In this document: positions 36,067 through 45,424 of the stretch, in pieces
Numbering within the stretch: the first letter of the stretch is position 1
Layout: each line of letters starts with the position of its first letter
DNA from: a bacterium D16-56
GTDB taxonomy: Bacteria; Bacillota; Clostridia; Lachnospirales; Lachnospiraceae
DNA length: 64,000 nt
Assembly: GCA_003611875.1 (NCBI GenBank)
Contig: RAYY01000023.1
Location: 24,165-88,164 of the forward strand
Reading direction: 5' to 3'
Notes under the pieces: generated by a model
Told to the model about the DNA's origin: nothing
The model's input: only the letters and a program-made list of their open reading frames with translations
Database searches by the model: none
Program-made: the position numbers and the translations under genes

Positions 36067-36891
36067 TCATCCCATTCTGACAATGGCCTCTGTGATCAGC
36101 TCCTTAAACCGGGGCGCCACCTGATCCGCCGTCTCCTTTACCTCTGTATGGCTTAAAGGCTGTTCTGTCATCCCGCAGGCCATATTGGAAATGCAGGAAA
36201 TGCCGCAGATCCTCATCTTCATATGATTGGCTGCCACTGCTTCACATGCCGTGCTCATTCCTACGGCATCTGCCCCCAAAATCCGGCACATCCGCACTTC
36301 ATGGGGCGACTCAAAATTCGGTCCCGTAAGCTGTAAGTATGTCCCCTCCTTAAGCGAGATTCCCAAATCATGAGACGTTTCCCGCAAAACCTGGCAGAGC
36401 TTTGGATCATAAATATGACTCATATCCGGGAACCTCTCCCCCAGCTCCTCCACATTCGGCCCAATCAGGGGCGACGGCACAAAATCCGATATCTGGTCTG
36501 TGATCATCATAAAATCCCCTGCATGGAAATCATAATTCACACCCCCGGCCGCATTCGTCAGAAAAAGGATCTCTGCTCCCATCATCTTCATCAGCCGGAT
36601 CGGCAGCACCACGTCTTCCATGGGATACCCTTCATAATAATGGACACGTCCCTGCATAATCACAACCGGCACATCCTTCACATATCCAAACACAAATCTT
36701 CCTTTATGTCCGCTGACCGTGGATACAGGAAACCCGCTGATTTCATGATAATCCAGAGTGGATTCAATCCGAATCCCGTCTGCATAATCCCCTAATCCGG
36801 ACCCCAATACCAACGCCACCTTAGGACGGACACAAATCTGATCCTGAATGTTCTTATAACAATTCTGCAGGCGTTCATATACTGCTGTCAT
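36067..36891 (-). CDS. punA: Purine nucleoside phosphorylase (trimeric type)
   Basis: Splits inosine and guanosine with phosphate for purine salvage. 274 residues. VALVLGSGLGDYAD, GRVHYYEGY (phosphate site), FLTNAAGGVN, TGPNFESPHEVRM and GMSTACEAVAANHM are the PNP-I signature. RBS GGAGGAG. Monocistronic to judge from the flanking terminators. Confidence 0.95.
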   Translation of the reverse strand: MTAVYERLQNCYKNIQDQICVRPKVALVLGSGLGDYADGIRIESTLDYHEISGFPVSTVSGHKGRFVFGYVKDVPVVIMQGRVHYYEGYPMEDVVLPIRLMKMMGAEILFLTNAAGGVNYDFHAGDFMMITDQISDFVPSPLIGPNVEELGERFPDMSHIYDPKLCQVLRETSHDLGISLKEGTYLQLTGPNFESPHEVRMCRILGADAVGMSTACEAVAANHMKMRICGISCISNMACGMTEQPLSHTEVKETADQVAPRFKELITEAIVRMG

Positions 36892-37030
36892 ACCATCTCC
36901 TCCTTCATCTTTTGGTCTGTCACTGCCTGAAATTACAAGGTTATCTCTTACGGATATGGCTATTATAACCGATATGCCTCCTATTTTCCATAGAAACCTG
37001 GTTTTTCTTTAATAGAATACGCTTTTATCA

Positions 37031-37063
37031 AAATAAAAAGGCAGGCGTCTCATCCTGCCTGCC
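37031..37063 (-). terminator. Terminator of the degV-type gene
   Basis: Stem GGCAGGC/GCCTGCC (37057-37063 with 37040-37046) followed on the minus strand by TTTTTATTTT. Confidence 0.92.
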
Positions 37064-37077
37064 AATCCCGTCCAAAA

Positions 37078-37914
37078 CTATAATGCCAGAATAATCCCCC
37101 CGTCTCCCGCATAAAGGGTAGATACTCCTGCTGTCTCCGTAATCACAATCTCCCGGCTAAGTCCAAGACCTGCCAGCTCCTTTTTAACCTGTTCTGCCCG
37201 CTCCGGCGCATTACAGTGGGCAATCACCGCACGCCCGTCCCCGTCTTTCCCTCTCTCACGAATCGCGATCTCACACATTCTGGCAAAAGCCTTCCCCACG
37301 CCTCTGGCCTGATCCAGCTTGATGATCACGCCGTGATCAGCCCCCATCACCGGCTTAATATTAAGAGCCGTGGCAAAAAATGCCTGCAATCCGGTCAGCC
37401 TGCCGTTCTTGCGCAGATACTCCAGGGAATCTAAGACAAAATACGTCCTCTGCTGATCCCGCATTGTCAGAATCTGACGGGAAATCTCCTCAAACTTCAT
37501 CCCCTTGTCATACATCTCACAGATCGCCATAGCCAGGCACAGCTCCCCTGATGCCGCTGACTCCGAGTCAAGGATTAAAATATTCTTATGTCCGTGTTCC
37601 TCCTCATACAAGCTCTTGCCCACCATGGCGCTGTTGTAAGAACCGCTCAGATGACTGGAAATAGTGATCACATAAATATCCTCCTCCTCACACTCATAAG
37701 CTTTCTTAAAAGCTTCCGGAGAAGGGCAGGCAGTCTTCGGACAATCCTGGCTCTCTTTCACCAGCTTCAAAAACTCCGCCTGATCAAATCCCTCATCGTC
37801 CACAATCATGGCATCCCCTACCTGCAATGTCAGCGGCACAATCTGAAACCGCGGATCCATCCTCATTTCCTTCGTCAAATCCAGACAACTGTCGCCGACA
37901 ATCTTATAGCTCAT
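37078..37914 (-). CDS. DegV-family fatty-acid-binding protein
   Basis: 278 residues. DegV/FakB proteins bind a fatty acid and present it to the kinase FakA. The N-terminal SYKIVGDSCLDLTKEM, TACPSPEAFKKAY, the ISSHLSGSYNSA loop and the C-terminal NIKPVMGADHGVI are typical. The start at 37914 is 6 nt after AGGAGG; the ATG two codons earlier touches that site. No fakA gene is in the window. Confidence 0.92.
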   Translation of the reverse strand: MSYKIVGDSCLDLTKEMRMDPRFQIVPLTLQVGDAMIVDDEGFDQAEFLKLVKESQDCPKTACPSPEAFKKAYECEEEDIYVITISSHLSGSYNSAMVGKSLYEEEHGHKNILILDSESAASGELCLAMAICEMYDKGMKFEEISRQILTMRDQQRTYFVLDSLEYLRKNGRLTGLQAFFATALNIKPVMGADHGVIIKLDQARGVGKAFARMCEIAIRERGKDGDGRAVIAHCNAPERAEQVKKELAGLGLSREIVITETAGVSTLYAGDGGIILAL

Positions 37915-37964
37915 CTTCATCCTCCTGAAATCATCTCTATATTACGTAGTTTTAATTACTACTT

Positions 37965-37992
37965 ATTATAGCATATATTTCAGATATTTCAA
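37965..37992 (-). promoter_or_regulatory. Promoter of the degV-type gene
   Basis: TTGAAA (37987-37992), 16-bp spacer, TATAAT (37965-37970). A dyad GTAGT..ACTAC follows in the leader. Confidence 0.7.
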
Positions 37993-38080
37993 TACTATCT
38001 ATTTTTCAATATTAGCCATGATATCCATTTCATGTAGTTTTCCCTATGATGAGCAGGTTTTGGAAAATTTCATGTACTAA

Positions 38081-39985
38081 TCAGGACCGGCCGGTCTTGC
38101 GGGATTTTTTATTTTCATACATTTTCTCGTCAGCCTCTTTTAACAGCTTCTGATAATCAGTATGGCCCTCTATCAGACAGCAGCCAAAGGAGAAACCAAG
38201 AGGGACATACAGATCATCGTTCAGACGAGCGCGGCTGTTGTTCTGCAGCTTCTCCAATGTAAGGACAGCATTAGAAAGCTCCTCCTTTGTCTGATATTGA
38301 TATAAAAACAAGACAAATTCATCGCCTCCTAGTCTGGCAGCAATACTGTGGCCAGGCTCAAATTTCTCCAAAAGGCCGGCAATCTCTTTTAAATAAGCGT
38401 CCCCGCCTTCGTGGCCGTATGTATCGTTTACTATTTTTAAATTATCTGCATCGATCATCACAAAAGCACTTTCTTTAAACTCCTCCGGTTTATGGAAACA
38501 GGAGGAGAGGAAGCCTTCCAGACCCCGGCGGTTATACAGTCCGGTCAGATGATCATAATCCCTTTCCCGTTCAATCTGAAGACGTTTTAAGGTATCCTCG
38601 GTCACATCAATGAGAACGCCGAAAATATTGTTGTTCTCGGTGATTTCCTCGACCTTGATATAACGCCCGTCCAACTCAAACACATTCGCCTCACTGTCAA
38701 AGGGGTGACTGCAAAGGTGGAAAAGGAAGTCCCTGAACATCCGGCAGTCACAGGACAACTGTTTCGCCTTTTCAGGAGTAAGCCCAAGAATCTGCGGTAC
38801 ATGCTCCGTAAAGCGGACCTGCAGCACATGATCATTATACTCGTACACCCCGATGTACATATTTGTTTTGCTGAGCACATAAGACATCTTCCTGCTGTTG
38901 TCTAAAAGACTCTTTTTCATCCGGTTAATATCTCTGCTCAGCTCTGAAAATTCCGTGCTGCTCTGAATGTCAATGACCTCGTCAAGATTCCCGTCAGCAA
39001 TGGCATGAAGCTTTTGATTGATACGGTAGATGTCATCTACCACATAATGGTTCATATAACGGGTCACGGCACGCATAAGCACCACGGCAATTATAACAAG
39101 ACAGGAAAAAAGGACAAAAGTATTCAAAAGGATCCACTTATAAAGCACCCGGCTGGTAAGAATACGCCCGATATAATTGGAATCAAATGTCTGGAATACA
39201 CAGAGAGAATCCTGGCCGTTGACCGCAGCATGAAAGCCCTTTGATTGGCCGGCAATGTCCTGGAGGCTGATGCCGATCTCCTCGATATTCTTATGTACAC
39301 AGTCTAATTCTGTAGAACCCACGATCTCTCCGCTGGTTCTGTCAATGGCATAATAACTGGCCTCCGGATTCACCCGGAACAGGGAAAATATATAAGAAAG
39401 CTCATTTTTCTGGGTCACTTTCATGACATTGACCGGGGACATGCCTACCTGAACGATAAAATTCTCATCAGCGCTCCACAGAGCCGAATACTGCATCAGC
39501 TTTCCCTCTGCCACGTTCGGCGTTATATCCTGCACGAGTTTTAACGATTTATCTGCCAGCATGGGTTTAAAGAACATCATCTGTTCACCGGAGTCAAAGG
39601 TATAGTCATAATACTCCGGATGGGTTCCTGCATAGATACGTCCGGACTTATCAAAAATATGGATTTCATCCACTTCCATAAAAACCGCGATCCGTCTAAG
39701 CTCGTCAACACTGTCAAGCACAGAAGGCTTATCCTGGATCAGATAGGCGATGGCCTCGGCATTATGCAGACATGTTTGGCTGTACTCCTCACTGATTTCC
39801 GCAAGCTCGGCATTATTCTGTTCCAGAACCTGCCCGATCTGCTGGAATGTCGTCATTGCATCGTTGTACGCCTGTCGGTGGGTATCAGCGATCTGAACAC
39901 CTATAATAACGATTGTCAAAAAGGAAATCAAAATGAATGTGACCAGATTCATGTATTGGCTGATAATTTTTTTAAGTGGCTTCAT
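38081..39985 (-). CDS. Membrane diguanylate cyclase with extracellular sensor and HAMP
   Basis: 634 residues. Membrane helix 1 (about 11-31), an extracellular dCache-like sensor (about 32-280), helix 2 (284-305), HAMP (about 305-360), a PAS-like region (370-465) and a GGDEF domain. The active site G553-G-D-E-F557 is intact, so it should make c-di-GMP. No RxxD inhibitory site precedes it. The start at 39985 follows AGGAGG by 5 nt; the longer frame adds 24 unlikely residues. No EAL or PilZ gene is near; the ligand is unknown. Confidence 0.92.
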   Translation of the reverse strand: MKPLKKIISQYMNLVTFILISFLTIVIIGVQIADTHRQAYNDAMTTFQQIGQVLEQNNAELAEISEEYSQTCLHNAEAIAYLIQDKPSVLDSVDELRRIAVFMEVDEIHIFDKSGRIYAGTHPEYYDYTFDSGEQMMFFKPMLADKSLKLVQDITPNVAEGKLMQYSALWSADENFIVQVGMSPVNVMKVTQKNELSYIFSLFRVNPEASYYAIDRTSGEIVGSTELDCVHKNIEEIGISLQDIAGQSKGFHAAVNGQDSLCVFQTFDSNYIGRILTSRVLYKWILLNTFVLFSCLVIIAVVLMRAVTRYMNHYVVDDIYRINQKLHAIADGNLDEVIDIQSSTEFSELSRDINRMKKSLLDNSRKMSYVLSKTNMYIGVYEYNDHVLQVRFTEHVPQILGLTPEKAKQLSCDCRMFRDFLFHLCSHPFDSEANVFELDGRYIKVEEITENNNIFGVLIDVTEDTLKRLQIERERDYDHLTGLYNRRGLEGFLSSCFHKPEEFKESAFVMIDADNLKIVNDTYGHEGGDAYLKEIAGLLEKFEPGHSIAARLGGDEFVLFLYQYQTKEELSNAVLTLEKLQNNSRARLNDDLYVPLGFSFGCCLIEGHTDYQKLLKEADEKMYENKKSRKTGRS

Positions 39986-40107
39986 CTCTGCCTCCTGTGT
40001 AGTATGAAAATGACCGGGAAATGCAGCATGGCCGCGCAGGCTGCAGAATATATACATGCCAAAATCTCAGCTGAATCAGCAAGAGAATTTGCGGCCAGGA
40101 CTTCCTT

Positions 40108-41271
40108 TTAAGCTTCCTCTGGCTGCTGTTCCAAATACCTTACTTCATATCCCTCCCAAGGCTCTGGCATTTCCATCTTATCAATCATCTGCTCCAGCAC
40201 ATTTGCCGGAATCGTTCTGTCCCTGGTCTGATTTCTCTTCAGCAGCTCGTCATAAGGCGTCTCCAGATAGATCACATGCACCCTGGCCCCATATCCGGCA
40301 AAGAGCCGGACAAGCCTCTGCCTGGTTTCCTGCATCAGATTCGTGGCATTCCAGATAAACGGCTCTTTTTTCCGCAGAAGCTTCTTCGCCCGTTCTATGG
40401 CTAGATTCGCCACCTTTCCGGAACCATCCTTCGGTGAAATCCCCAGCTCCCTGCGGATCTCATCCAATGAAATCACCGGTCCTCCCACCCCGCCGGCCTT
40501 ATTCCATACAGACTGAATCCATGTATCCTTCCCCGCCAGAGGAAGCCCGGACATCATCCACACATCAAACCGGGTATTGTCATAAATCTGCGCCCCGGGC
40601 TGCAGATCTTCCTTCTGAAAATACTGGAACCGGGTATAATCATTGAAAAAAGAGTAAGACCTTTCCCATATTCCCAGCTCTTTCCCATACTCTGCAAATA
40701 ATTCTCCATGCTCCTCAAGGGCTCCCGGTTCCCTGCTGAGTCTTCCCCGGGCATCTGCCTTTGCCAATAAATAAAGCAATCTTAAGGGAACCATCTCCGC
40801 CGCTCGAAAAAGATCATACTCAATCCTTTTCTTTTTCCAAAACCACACCGGCAGCCCATGAAAACGCACCAGTCTGGCTGCCAGCTCCCGTTCTTTAAAA
40901 GTCATCCCAAACCGCCCGCTTTCACGATAGGCCATAGCCCGAAACACCTTTTCCCCCACAATCGTATGTTTCGGTGAGGTCCACCTCCCATCCTCGAATT
41001 TTGTGCAGGCCGGCTTCCCGATATCATGAAAAGCTGCTGCCAGAAAGAGTATTTCCTGCTCCCATCCTGTCAGCCCGTTCCATTCTGAAAGCCTAAAAAG
41101 CTGATCACAGACCATTCCTGTGTGAACATATACATCTCCCTCGCCATGATACTCCGGATTCTGCTCCACCCCCTTTAAAATTTCCAATTCCGGATACCGT
41201 TCTGTCAGCCGTTCCAGAGAAAAACCGCTTTCCCCTATCCAGCCAAGTATCCCTTTCCCCCTATCTTCCAT
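40108..41271 (-). CDS. HD-Pnk RNA/DNA end-healing enzyme (HD phosphoesterase plus 5'-OH kinase)
   Basis: 387 residues in two domains. The N-terminal HD domain (about 45-175) has H50 (VHTGM), H82-D83 (FHDIGKP), H138 (RFHG) and D173 (AKADARG). The C-terminal domain (about 235-375) is a P-loop polynucleotide kinase: GLPLAGKDTW (242-251), D270 in SLDEIR, WNATN (307-311) and RTRDR-type lid near 349-352. The same order is known from the HD-Pnk of Runella slithyformis, which removes 2',3'-phosphates and phosphorylates 5'-OH ends. The next gene upstream is an RNA ligase, which together completes a repair pathway. RBS AGGAGGAG. Confidence 0.88.
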   Translation of the reverse strand: MEDRGKGILGWIGESGFSLERLTERYPELEILKGVEQNPEYHGEGDVYVHTGMVCDQLFRLSEWNGLTGWEQEILFLAAAFHDIGKPACTKFEDGRWTSPKHTIVGEKVFRAMAYRESGRFGMTFKERELAARLVRFHGLPVWFWKKKRIEYDLFRAAEMVPLRLLYLLAKADARGRLSREPGALEEHGELFAEYGKELGIWERSYSFFNDYTRFQYFQKEDLQPGAQIYDNTRFDVWMMSGLPLAGKDTWIQSVWNKAGGVGGPVISLDEIRRELGISPKDGSGKVANLAIERAKKLLRKKEPFIWNATNLMQETRQRLVRLFAGYGARVHVIYLETPYDELLKRNQTRDRTIPANVLEQMIDKMEMPEPWEGYEVRYLEQQPEEA

Positions 41272-41313
41272 AACATACTCCTCCTGGCATAATATGTAAT
41301 GACTCTTTCATCT

Positions 41314-42102
41314 TTACAAAAATAAGTCCTTTCCCTCCTCCAGCCGGTTGGCTGTTAGCGGCCGGTTCATCCAATGGCTCTCTGAATCCAGAATTGAATT
41401 GAGAAACGAATGACGGACAAACTTCAGCCGATCCACCGTATAATCCCCCTCCTCAACCTTAATATAGATCCCTTCCATGACCCCGCTCAGATCAGTTTGG
41501 GCTTTGGTCCGTTCTGCATCTGTTCCATATTTCTCACACTGCTTCTGCAGATTTTCCGCCGGATTCTCTGATATATAATTACTATGTCCGATTAGCCTGG
41601 TTATATCCGAAATCTTCTCATACCGTCCCGCTTCCAGCACTGGCACGGAATGGACAAAAGGCGCCTTTTCCAAGATTTCCCTTCTCTTTGCTGTGGAAAA
41701 AAACCGCTCCTCCTTCTTATCGAAAATATCAAATTCCATAAAATAGTGTGGAAGCCTGTCATAAAACATCGTATGCTTGGCAAACATCCACTCTCCGTAC
41801 ATCACATACCGGCTTCCCAATATCTGCCGCAGCCTGTCCCGATAACACTCTGCCCACACCTTCAGCATATCAAACTGACTCTCTCCATATCCTCCGTTTA
41901 AAAAATGTCCGCGGCTCTGCAGGTACAGCCTTCCTTCCTCTCCAAAGCTGATTCCGCAGTTAGCTCCGTCAATCTTCTCCTCCAGCACCAGATATTTTCC
42001 CTTTATCTCAGCAAATCTTACACTGTTTAAATCCTCGTCTCCCGCCTGCTTTCTTGATCCTTCTACGTGGCGGGTTCTTGGATATTTATAGATTCTTTCC
42101 AT
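41314..42102 (-). CDS. ATP-dependent RNA ligase
   Basis: 262 residues with the nucleotidyltransferase motifs of T4 Rnl2-like ligases: motif I K43-I-D-G (LEEKIDGANCG), Ia SRG (63-65), III YGEW (E104), IIIa MEFDIFD, IV MEGIYIKV (E210) and V DRLKFVR (K227). It should seal 5'-phosphate and 3'-OH RNA ends. Start at 42102 with GGAGACAGG upstream; an in-frame ATG 60 nt earlier gives an atypical extension. It precedes the HD-Pnk gene by 42 nt, so healing and sealing enzymes are co-transcribed. Its C-terminal domain is very short (about 30 residues). Confidence 0.88.
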   Translation of the reverse strand: MERIYKYPRTRHVEGSRKQAGDEDLNSVRFAEIKGKYLVLEEKIDGANCGISFGEEGRLYLQSRGHFLNGGYGESQFDMLKVWAECYRDRLRQILGSRYVMYGEWMFAKHTMFYDRLPHYFMEFDIFDKKEERFFSTAKRREILEKAPFVHSVPVLEAGRYEKISDITRLIGHSNYISENPAENLQKQCEKYGTDAERTKAQTDLSGVMEGIYIKVEEGDYTVDRLKFVRHSFLNSILDSESHWMNRPLTANRLEEGKDLFL

Positions 42103-42199
42103 AATCCTGTCTCCATCCTGATTATTGTGTGCATCTATTCCTGATTTTAGTACGATTCTCATTTTCTGTCAAATCTTTGCAGGAAAGAATCCTTCTCCT

Positions 42200-42236
42200 C
42201 AAAAAAGAAAACGGCATGGCCAAAACCATACCGTTT
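42200..42236 (-). terminator. Terminator of htpG
   Basis: 11-bp stem with one G-U pair (AAACGG..ATGG with CCAT..CCGTTT, 42226-42236 and 42209-42219) followed on the minus strand by TCTTTTTTG. Confidence 0.92.
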
Positions 42237-42259
42237 CTGTAAAATACTATATGCCTTTT

Positions 42260-44263
42260 CTACTCCCCGGCCATCATCATCATGATCTCGTTGCTCCGGG
42301 CAATAAACTTGGTCATCCTCTCCGGGTTCAGTGTTCCATGGCTCAAAAGCGCCAGGTCATAAAGCTGCTCACAGAACTTCGCCGTATTCTCCCCTTCTTT
42401 ATGGTTTAACACATACTGTACCAGCTTATGGTTAGCATTGAGCACCAGGGTCTCACCGGCCCCGCCGAACATAGAAGGATCCATGCCGTACATATTGTAC
42501 ATTTTCATCATATCCTGCATCCGGCGGCTTTCTTCTGCCACAGTCAGCATGGAGGAAATGTTCTCGTTCTTCAGCTTCTCTACCTTGACCTCCAGCTTGT
42601 CATTGCCTAAAGCCTTCTTGAATATCTCAGTCAGGGTCTCTGCCGTCTTTTTAAATTCCTCGTCATCCTCCTTCACTTCTTCTTTGAAGGTATCATTCAG
42701 ATCTGCATCAATCCGCAGGAACTTCAGTCCTTCGTTCTTCTGCTCTAAGTGATTAATAAAAGGATTGTCAATATTGTGAGGCAGGATCACCGCATCCAGA
42801 CCTTCCTCTTTAAACATGTTGATATACTGGCTCTGCTCCTTCTCATCCGTCACATAGAACACCTTGTTCTCATGCTTTTCCTTGTTTTCCTCCAGACAAT
42901 CTTTCAGGGTCAGATACTTGCCCTCTAAATTTTTAAACAGGATATAGTCATTCATCTTCTCGGCAAACTTTTCGTCCTTAATGCAGCCGAACTTGATAAA
43001 CGGAGCAATATCATCCCAATACTTCTCATAATTCTCCCGGTCAGTCTTGCACATGCCGGTCAGCTTGTCCGCCACCTTCTTGGTAATATAATCCGAAATC
43101 TTCTTCACAAAACCATCATTCTGCAGTGCGCTCCTGGAAACATTCAGGGGCAGATCCGGACAGTCAATAGCACCCTTTAAGAGCATCAAAAACTCCGGAA
43201 TCACTTCCTTAATGTTGTCGGCAATAAACACCTGGGTATTGTAAAGCTTAATGGTTCCCTCAATGGAATCATACTCTGTATTAATTTTGGGGAAATACAG
43301 GATTCCCTTTAGGTTAAACGGATAATCCATATTCAGATGGATCCAGAACAGCGGCTCCTTATAGTCCATAAATACCTTCCGGTAAAAGGATCTGTACTCG
43401 TCCTCCGTGCACTCATTCGGATGCTTGTTCCACAGCGGAGTGGTATCATTAAGAGCCACCGGACGCTTTAAAATCTTGTAGCGCTCCTTGGACGGCTCGA
43501 TCTCCACGGTCTCCTTCTCGCCGTTCTCATTCTCTTTTTCTTCGGTCTTGGCCGGCTCCACTACAGTCTCCACAATGGTGTCCTTATCTGTCAGTTCTTC
43601 CTTGTCAATGGTCTCATACTCCGGCTCTGCCTTGGCATTGTTAAGGAAAATCGGAATAGGCATAAAGGAACAGTACTTATCAAGCACCTCTCTTGCCCGA
43701 TATTCATTGGAAAACTCATAGCTGTCCTCATTCAGATACAAGGTGATAACCGTCCCCTGGTCTTCCTTATCCCCGTCCTTCATCTCAAAGCTCAGTCCGC
43801 CCTCTGACTCCCAGTGAACCGGCGTGCTGCCTTCTTTGTAAGAAAGCGTGTCAATCGTCACCTTGTCCGCCACCATAAATGCCGAATAAAAGCCCAATCC
43901 GAAATGACCGATAATCTGATCTTCATTGGCCTTGTCCTTATATCTCTCCAGAAAATCCTGTGCGCCGGAGAATGCAATCTGGTTAATATACTCCTCCACT
44001 TCCTCCGCCGTCATGCCCAAACCGTTGTCCTTTACCTGGATGGACTTTTCCTCAGAGTTCACGGTAATCTGAATCTGGTACTCCATGTCCTCCGGCTTGG
44101 CATACTCTCCCATCAGCTCCAGCTTCTTTAACTTGGTAATAGCGTCACAGCCATTGGACACCAGCTCCCGATAAAAAATATCATGGTCTGAATAGAGCCA
44201 CTTTTTGATAATCGGAAATATGTTCTCACTGTTGATCGATAAATTGCCTGATTTGCTTCCCAT
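42260..44263 (-). CDS. htpG: Molecular chaperone HtpG (Hsp90)
   Basis: 667 residues. The N-terminal ATPase shows IFPIIKKWLYSDHDIFYREL, VSNGCDAITK, DNGLGM and HFGLGFYSAFMVAD. The middle domain has the catalytic-loop NVSRSALQND, and a C-terminal dimer domain follows. An acidic Glu/Lys insertion (about 215-255) stands between N-terminal and middle domains, larger than the linker of E. coli HtpG. RBS AGGAG. The promoter lies beside a CIRCE element, pointing to HrcA control. Confidence 0.97.
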   Translation of the reverse strand: MGSKSGNLSINSENIFPIIKKWLYSDHDIFYRELVSNGCDAITKLKKLELMGEYAKPEDMEYQIQITVNSEEKSIQVKDNGLGMTAEEVEEYINQIAFSGAQDFLERYKDKANEDQIIGHFGLGFYSAFMVADKVTIDTLSYKEGSTPVHWESEGGLSFEMKDGDKEDQGTVITLYLNEDSYEFSNEYRAREVLDKYCSFMPIPIFLNNAKAEPEYETIDKEELTDKDTIVETVVEPAKTEEKENENGEKETVEIEPSKERYKILKRPVALNDTTPLWNKHPNECTEDEYRSFYRKVFMDYKEPLFWIHLNMDYPFNLKGILYFPKINTEYDSIEGTIKLYNTQVFIADNIKEVIPEFLMLLKGAIDCPDLPLNVSRSALQNDGFVKKISDYITKKVADKLTGMCKTDRENYEKYWDDIAPFIKFGCIKDEKFAEKMNDYILFKNLEGKYLTLKDCLEENKEKHENKVFYVTDEKEQSQYINMFKEEGLDAVILPHNIDNPFINHLEQKNEGLKFLRIDADLNDTFKEEVKEDDEEFKKTAETLTEIFKKALGNDKLEVKVEKLKNENISSMLTVAEESRRMQDMMKMYNMYGMDPSMFGGAGETLVLNANHKLVQYVLNHKEGENTAKFCEQLYDLALLSHGTLNPERMTKFIARSNEIMMMMAGE

Positions 44264-44366
44264 TGCATATCACTCCTGTTCTTATATTTTCTTACGATCC
44301 CATTCATTCTGCAATATTTGACTCCGAAAGCTTTCCTTTACCCGCAATCCGGAATCTCTGCCCTAT

Positions 44367-44395
44367 ATTCTAATACGGCAGCAGACAAATGTCAA
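44367..44395 (-). promoter_or_regulatory. Promoter of htpG
   Basis: TTGACA (44390-44395), 17-bp spacer, TAGAAT (44367-44372) on the minus strand. The CIRCE element starts 7 bp upstream of the -35. Confidence 0.85.
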
Positions 44396-44402
44396 CAGAA
44401 AA

Positions 44403-44429
44403 TTAGCACTCATTTTTAGTGAGTGCTAC
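44403..44429. promoter_or_regulatory. CIRCE operator (HrcA binding site)
   Basis: TTAGCACTC, 9 bp, GAGTGCTAC: matches the CIRCE consensus in 17 of 18 arm positions. It lies between the divergent htpG and nfo promoters, so HrcA could affect one or both. Confidence 0.92.
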
Positions 44430-44455
44430 TAATATTGCTGTTCGCAGGTATTCTA

Positions 44456-44484
44456 TTTACTTTTTGCCGCGTTTACGCTATTAT
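44456..44484 (+). promoter_or_regulatory. Candidate promoter of nfo
   Basis: TTTACT (44456-44461), 17-bp spacer, TATTAT (44479-44484), about 80 bp before the nfo start and 26 bp beyond the CIRCE element. Confidence 0.5.
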
Positions 44485-44566
44485 ATTTTAAGATACCAAA
44501 GTGCCTTTTGATCACGGCATCTTTTTTTAAAATTTCAAAAAACCACCAACGAAAGGATATTTTGCC

Positions 44567-45424
44567 ATGCTGACAATCGGATGCCATCTGTCCTCCTCTA
44601 AAGGCTACCTTGCCATGGGAAAGGAGGCTGTCAAGATAAATGCCAATACCTTCCAGTTCTTTACCAGAAACCCCCGCGGAGGCAGCGCCAAGGAACTAAA
44701 CCCCTCTGACATAGAAGCCTTCCTTGCCTATGCCGGGGAACACAAAATCCACAAAATTCTGGCTCACGCCCCCTATACCCTTAATGCCTGCTCTGCGGAC
44801 GCCCACCTGCGGGACTTTGCCAGAGAAACCATGGCAGATGATCTTCGCCGCATGGAGCATACTCCCGGCAACAGTTATAATTTCCATCCGGGCAGCCATG
44901 TAAAACAGGGCGTGGAGACGGGAATCACGTATATTGCCGAAATGCTGAACCAGATTTTAAGGCCGGAGCAAACCACCACGGTCCTTTTGGAAACCATGTC
45001 AGGCAAAGGCAGTGAAGTAGGCAGAACCTTTGAGGAGCTGCGGGAGATCCTGGATCGTGTCACTTTGTCTGACCATATGGGAGTCTGCCTTGACACCTGC
45101 CACGTATGGGACGGGGGATATGACATTGTTAACCATTTAGATGAAGTTTTGACTGAATTTGACCAGGTAATCGGCCTGAAACGGTTAAAAGCCATCCATT
45201 TAAACGACAGCCTGAATCCATTAGGCGCCCACAAGGACCGCCACGCCCGAATCGGGGAAGGCCATATCGGAAAAGACGCCCTGATCCGCGTGGTCAATCA
45301 TCCTGCCTTAAAACACCTGCCTTTTTACCTTGAAACCCCTAACGAGCTGGACGGATATGCAGCGGAAATTTCCCTGATGCGGGAACATTATCAGTATTTA
45401 AAAACAAGGAGGATAAACCCATGA
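44567..45424 (+). CDS. nfo: Deoxyribonuclease IV (endonuclease IV)
   Basis: AP endonuclease of base-excision repair, 285 residues. TIM barrel with trinuclear zinc ligands in [34 protein letters not shown] and [20 protein letters not shown]. All are present, so the enzyme should be active. RBS GAAAGGA. The stop codon overlaps the start of the next gene (ATGA). Confidence 0.96.
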   Translation: MLTIGCHLSSSKGYLAMGKEAVKINANTFQFFTRNPRGGSAKELNPSDIEAFLAYAGEHKIHKILAHAPYTLNACSADAHLRDFARETMADDLRRMEHTPGNSYNFHPGSHVKQGVETGITYIAEMLNQILRPEQTTTVLLETMSGKGSEVGRTFEELREILDRVTLSDHMGVCLDTCHVWDGGYDIVNHLDEVLTEFDQVIGLKRLKAIHLNDSLNPLGAHKDRHARIGEGHIGKDALIRVVNHPALKHLPFYLETPNELDGYAAEISLMREHYQYLKTRRINP

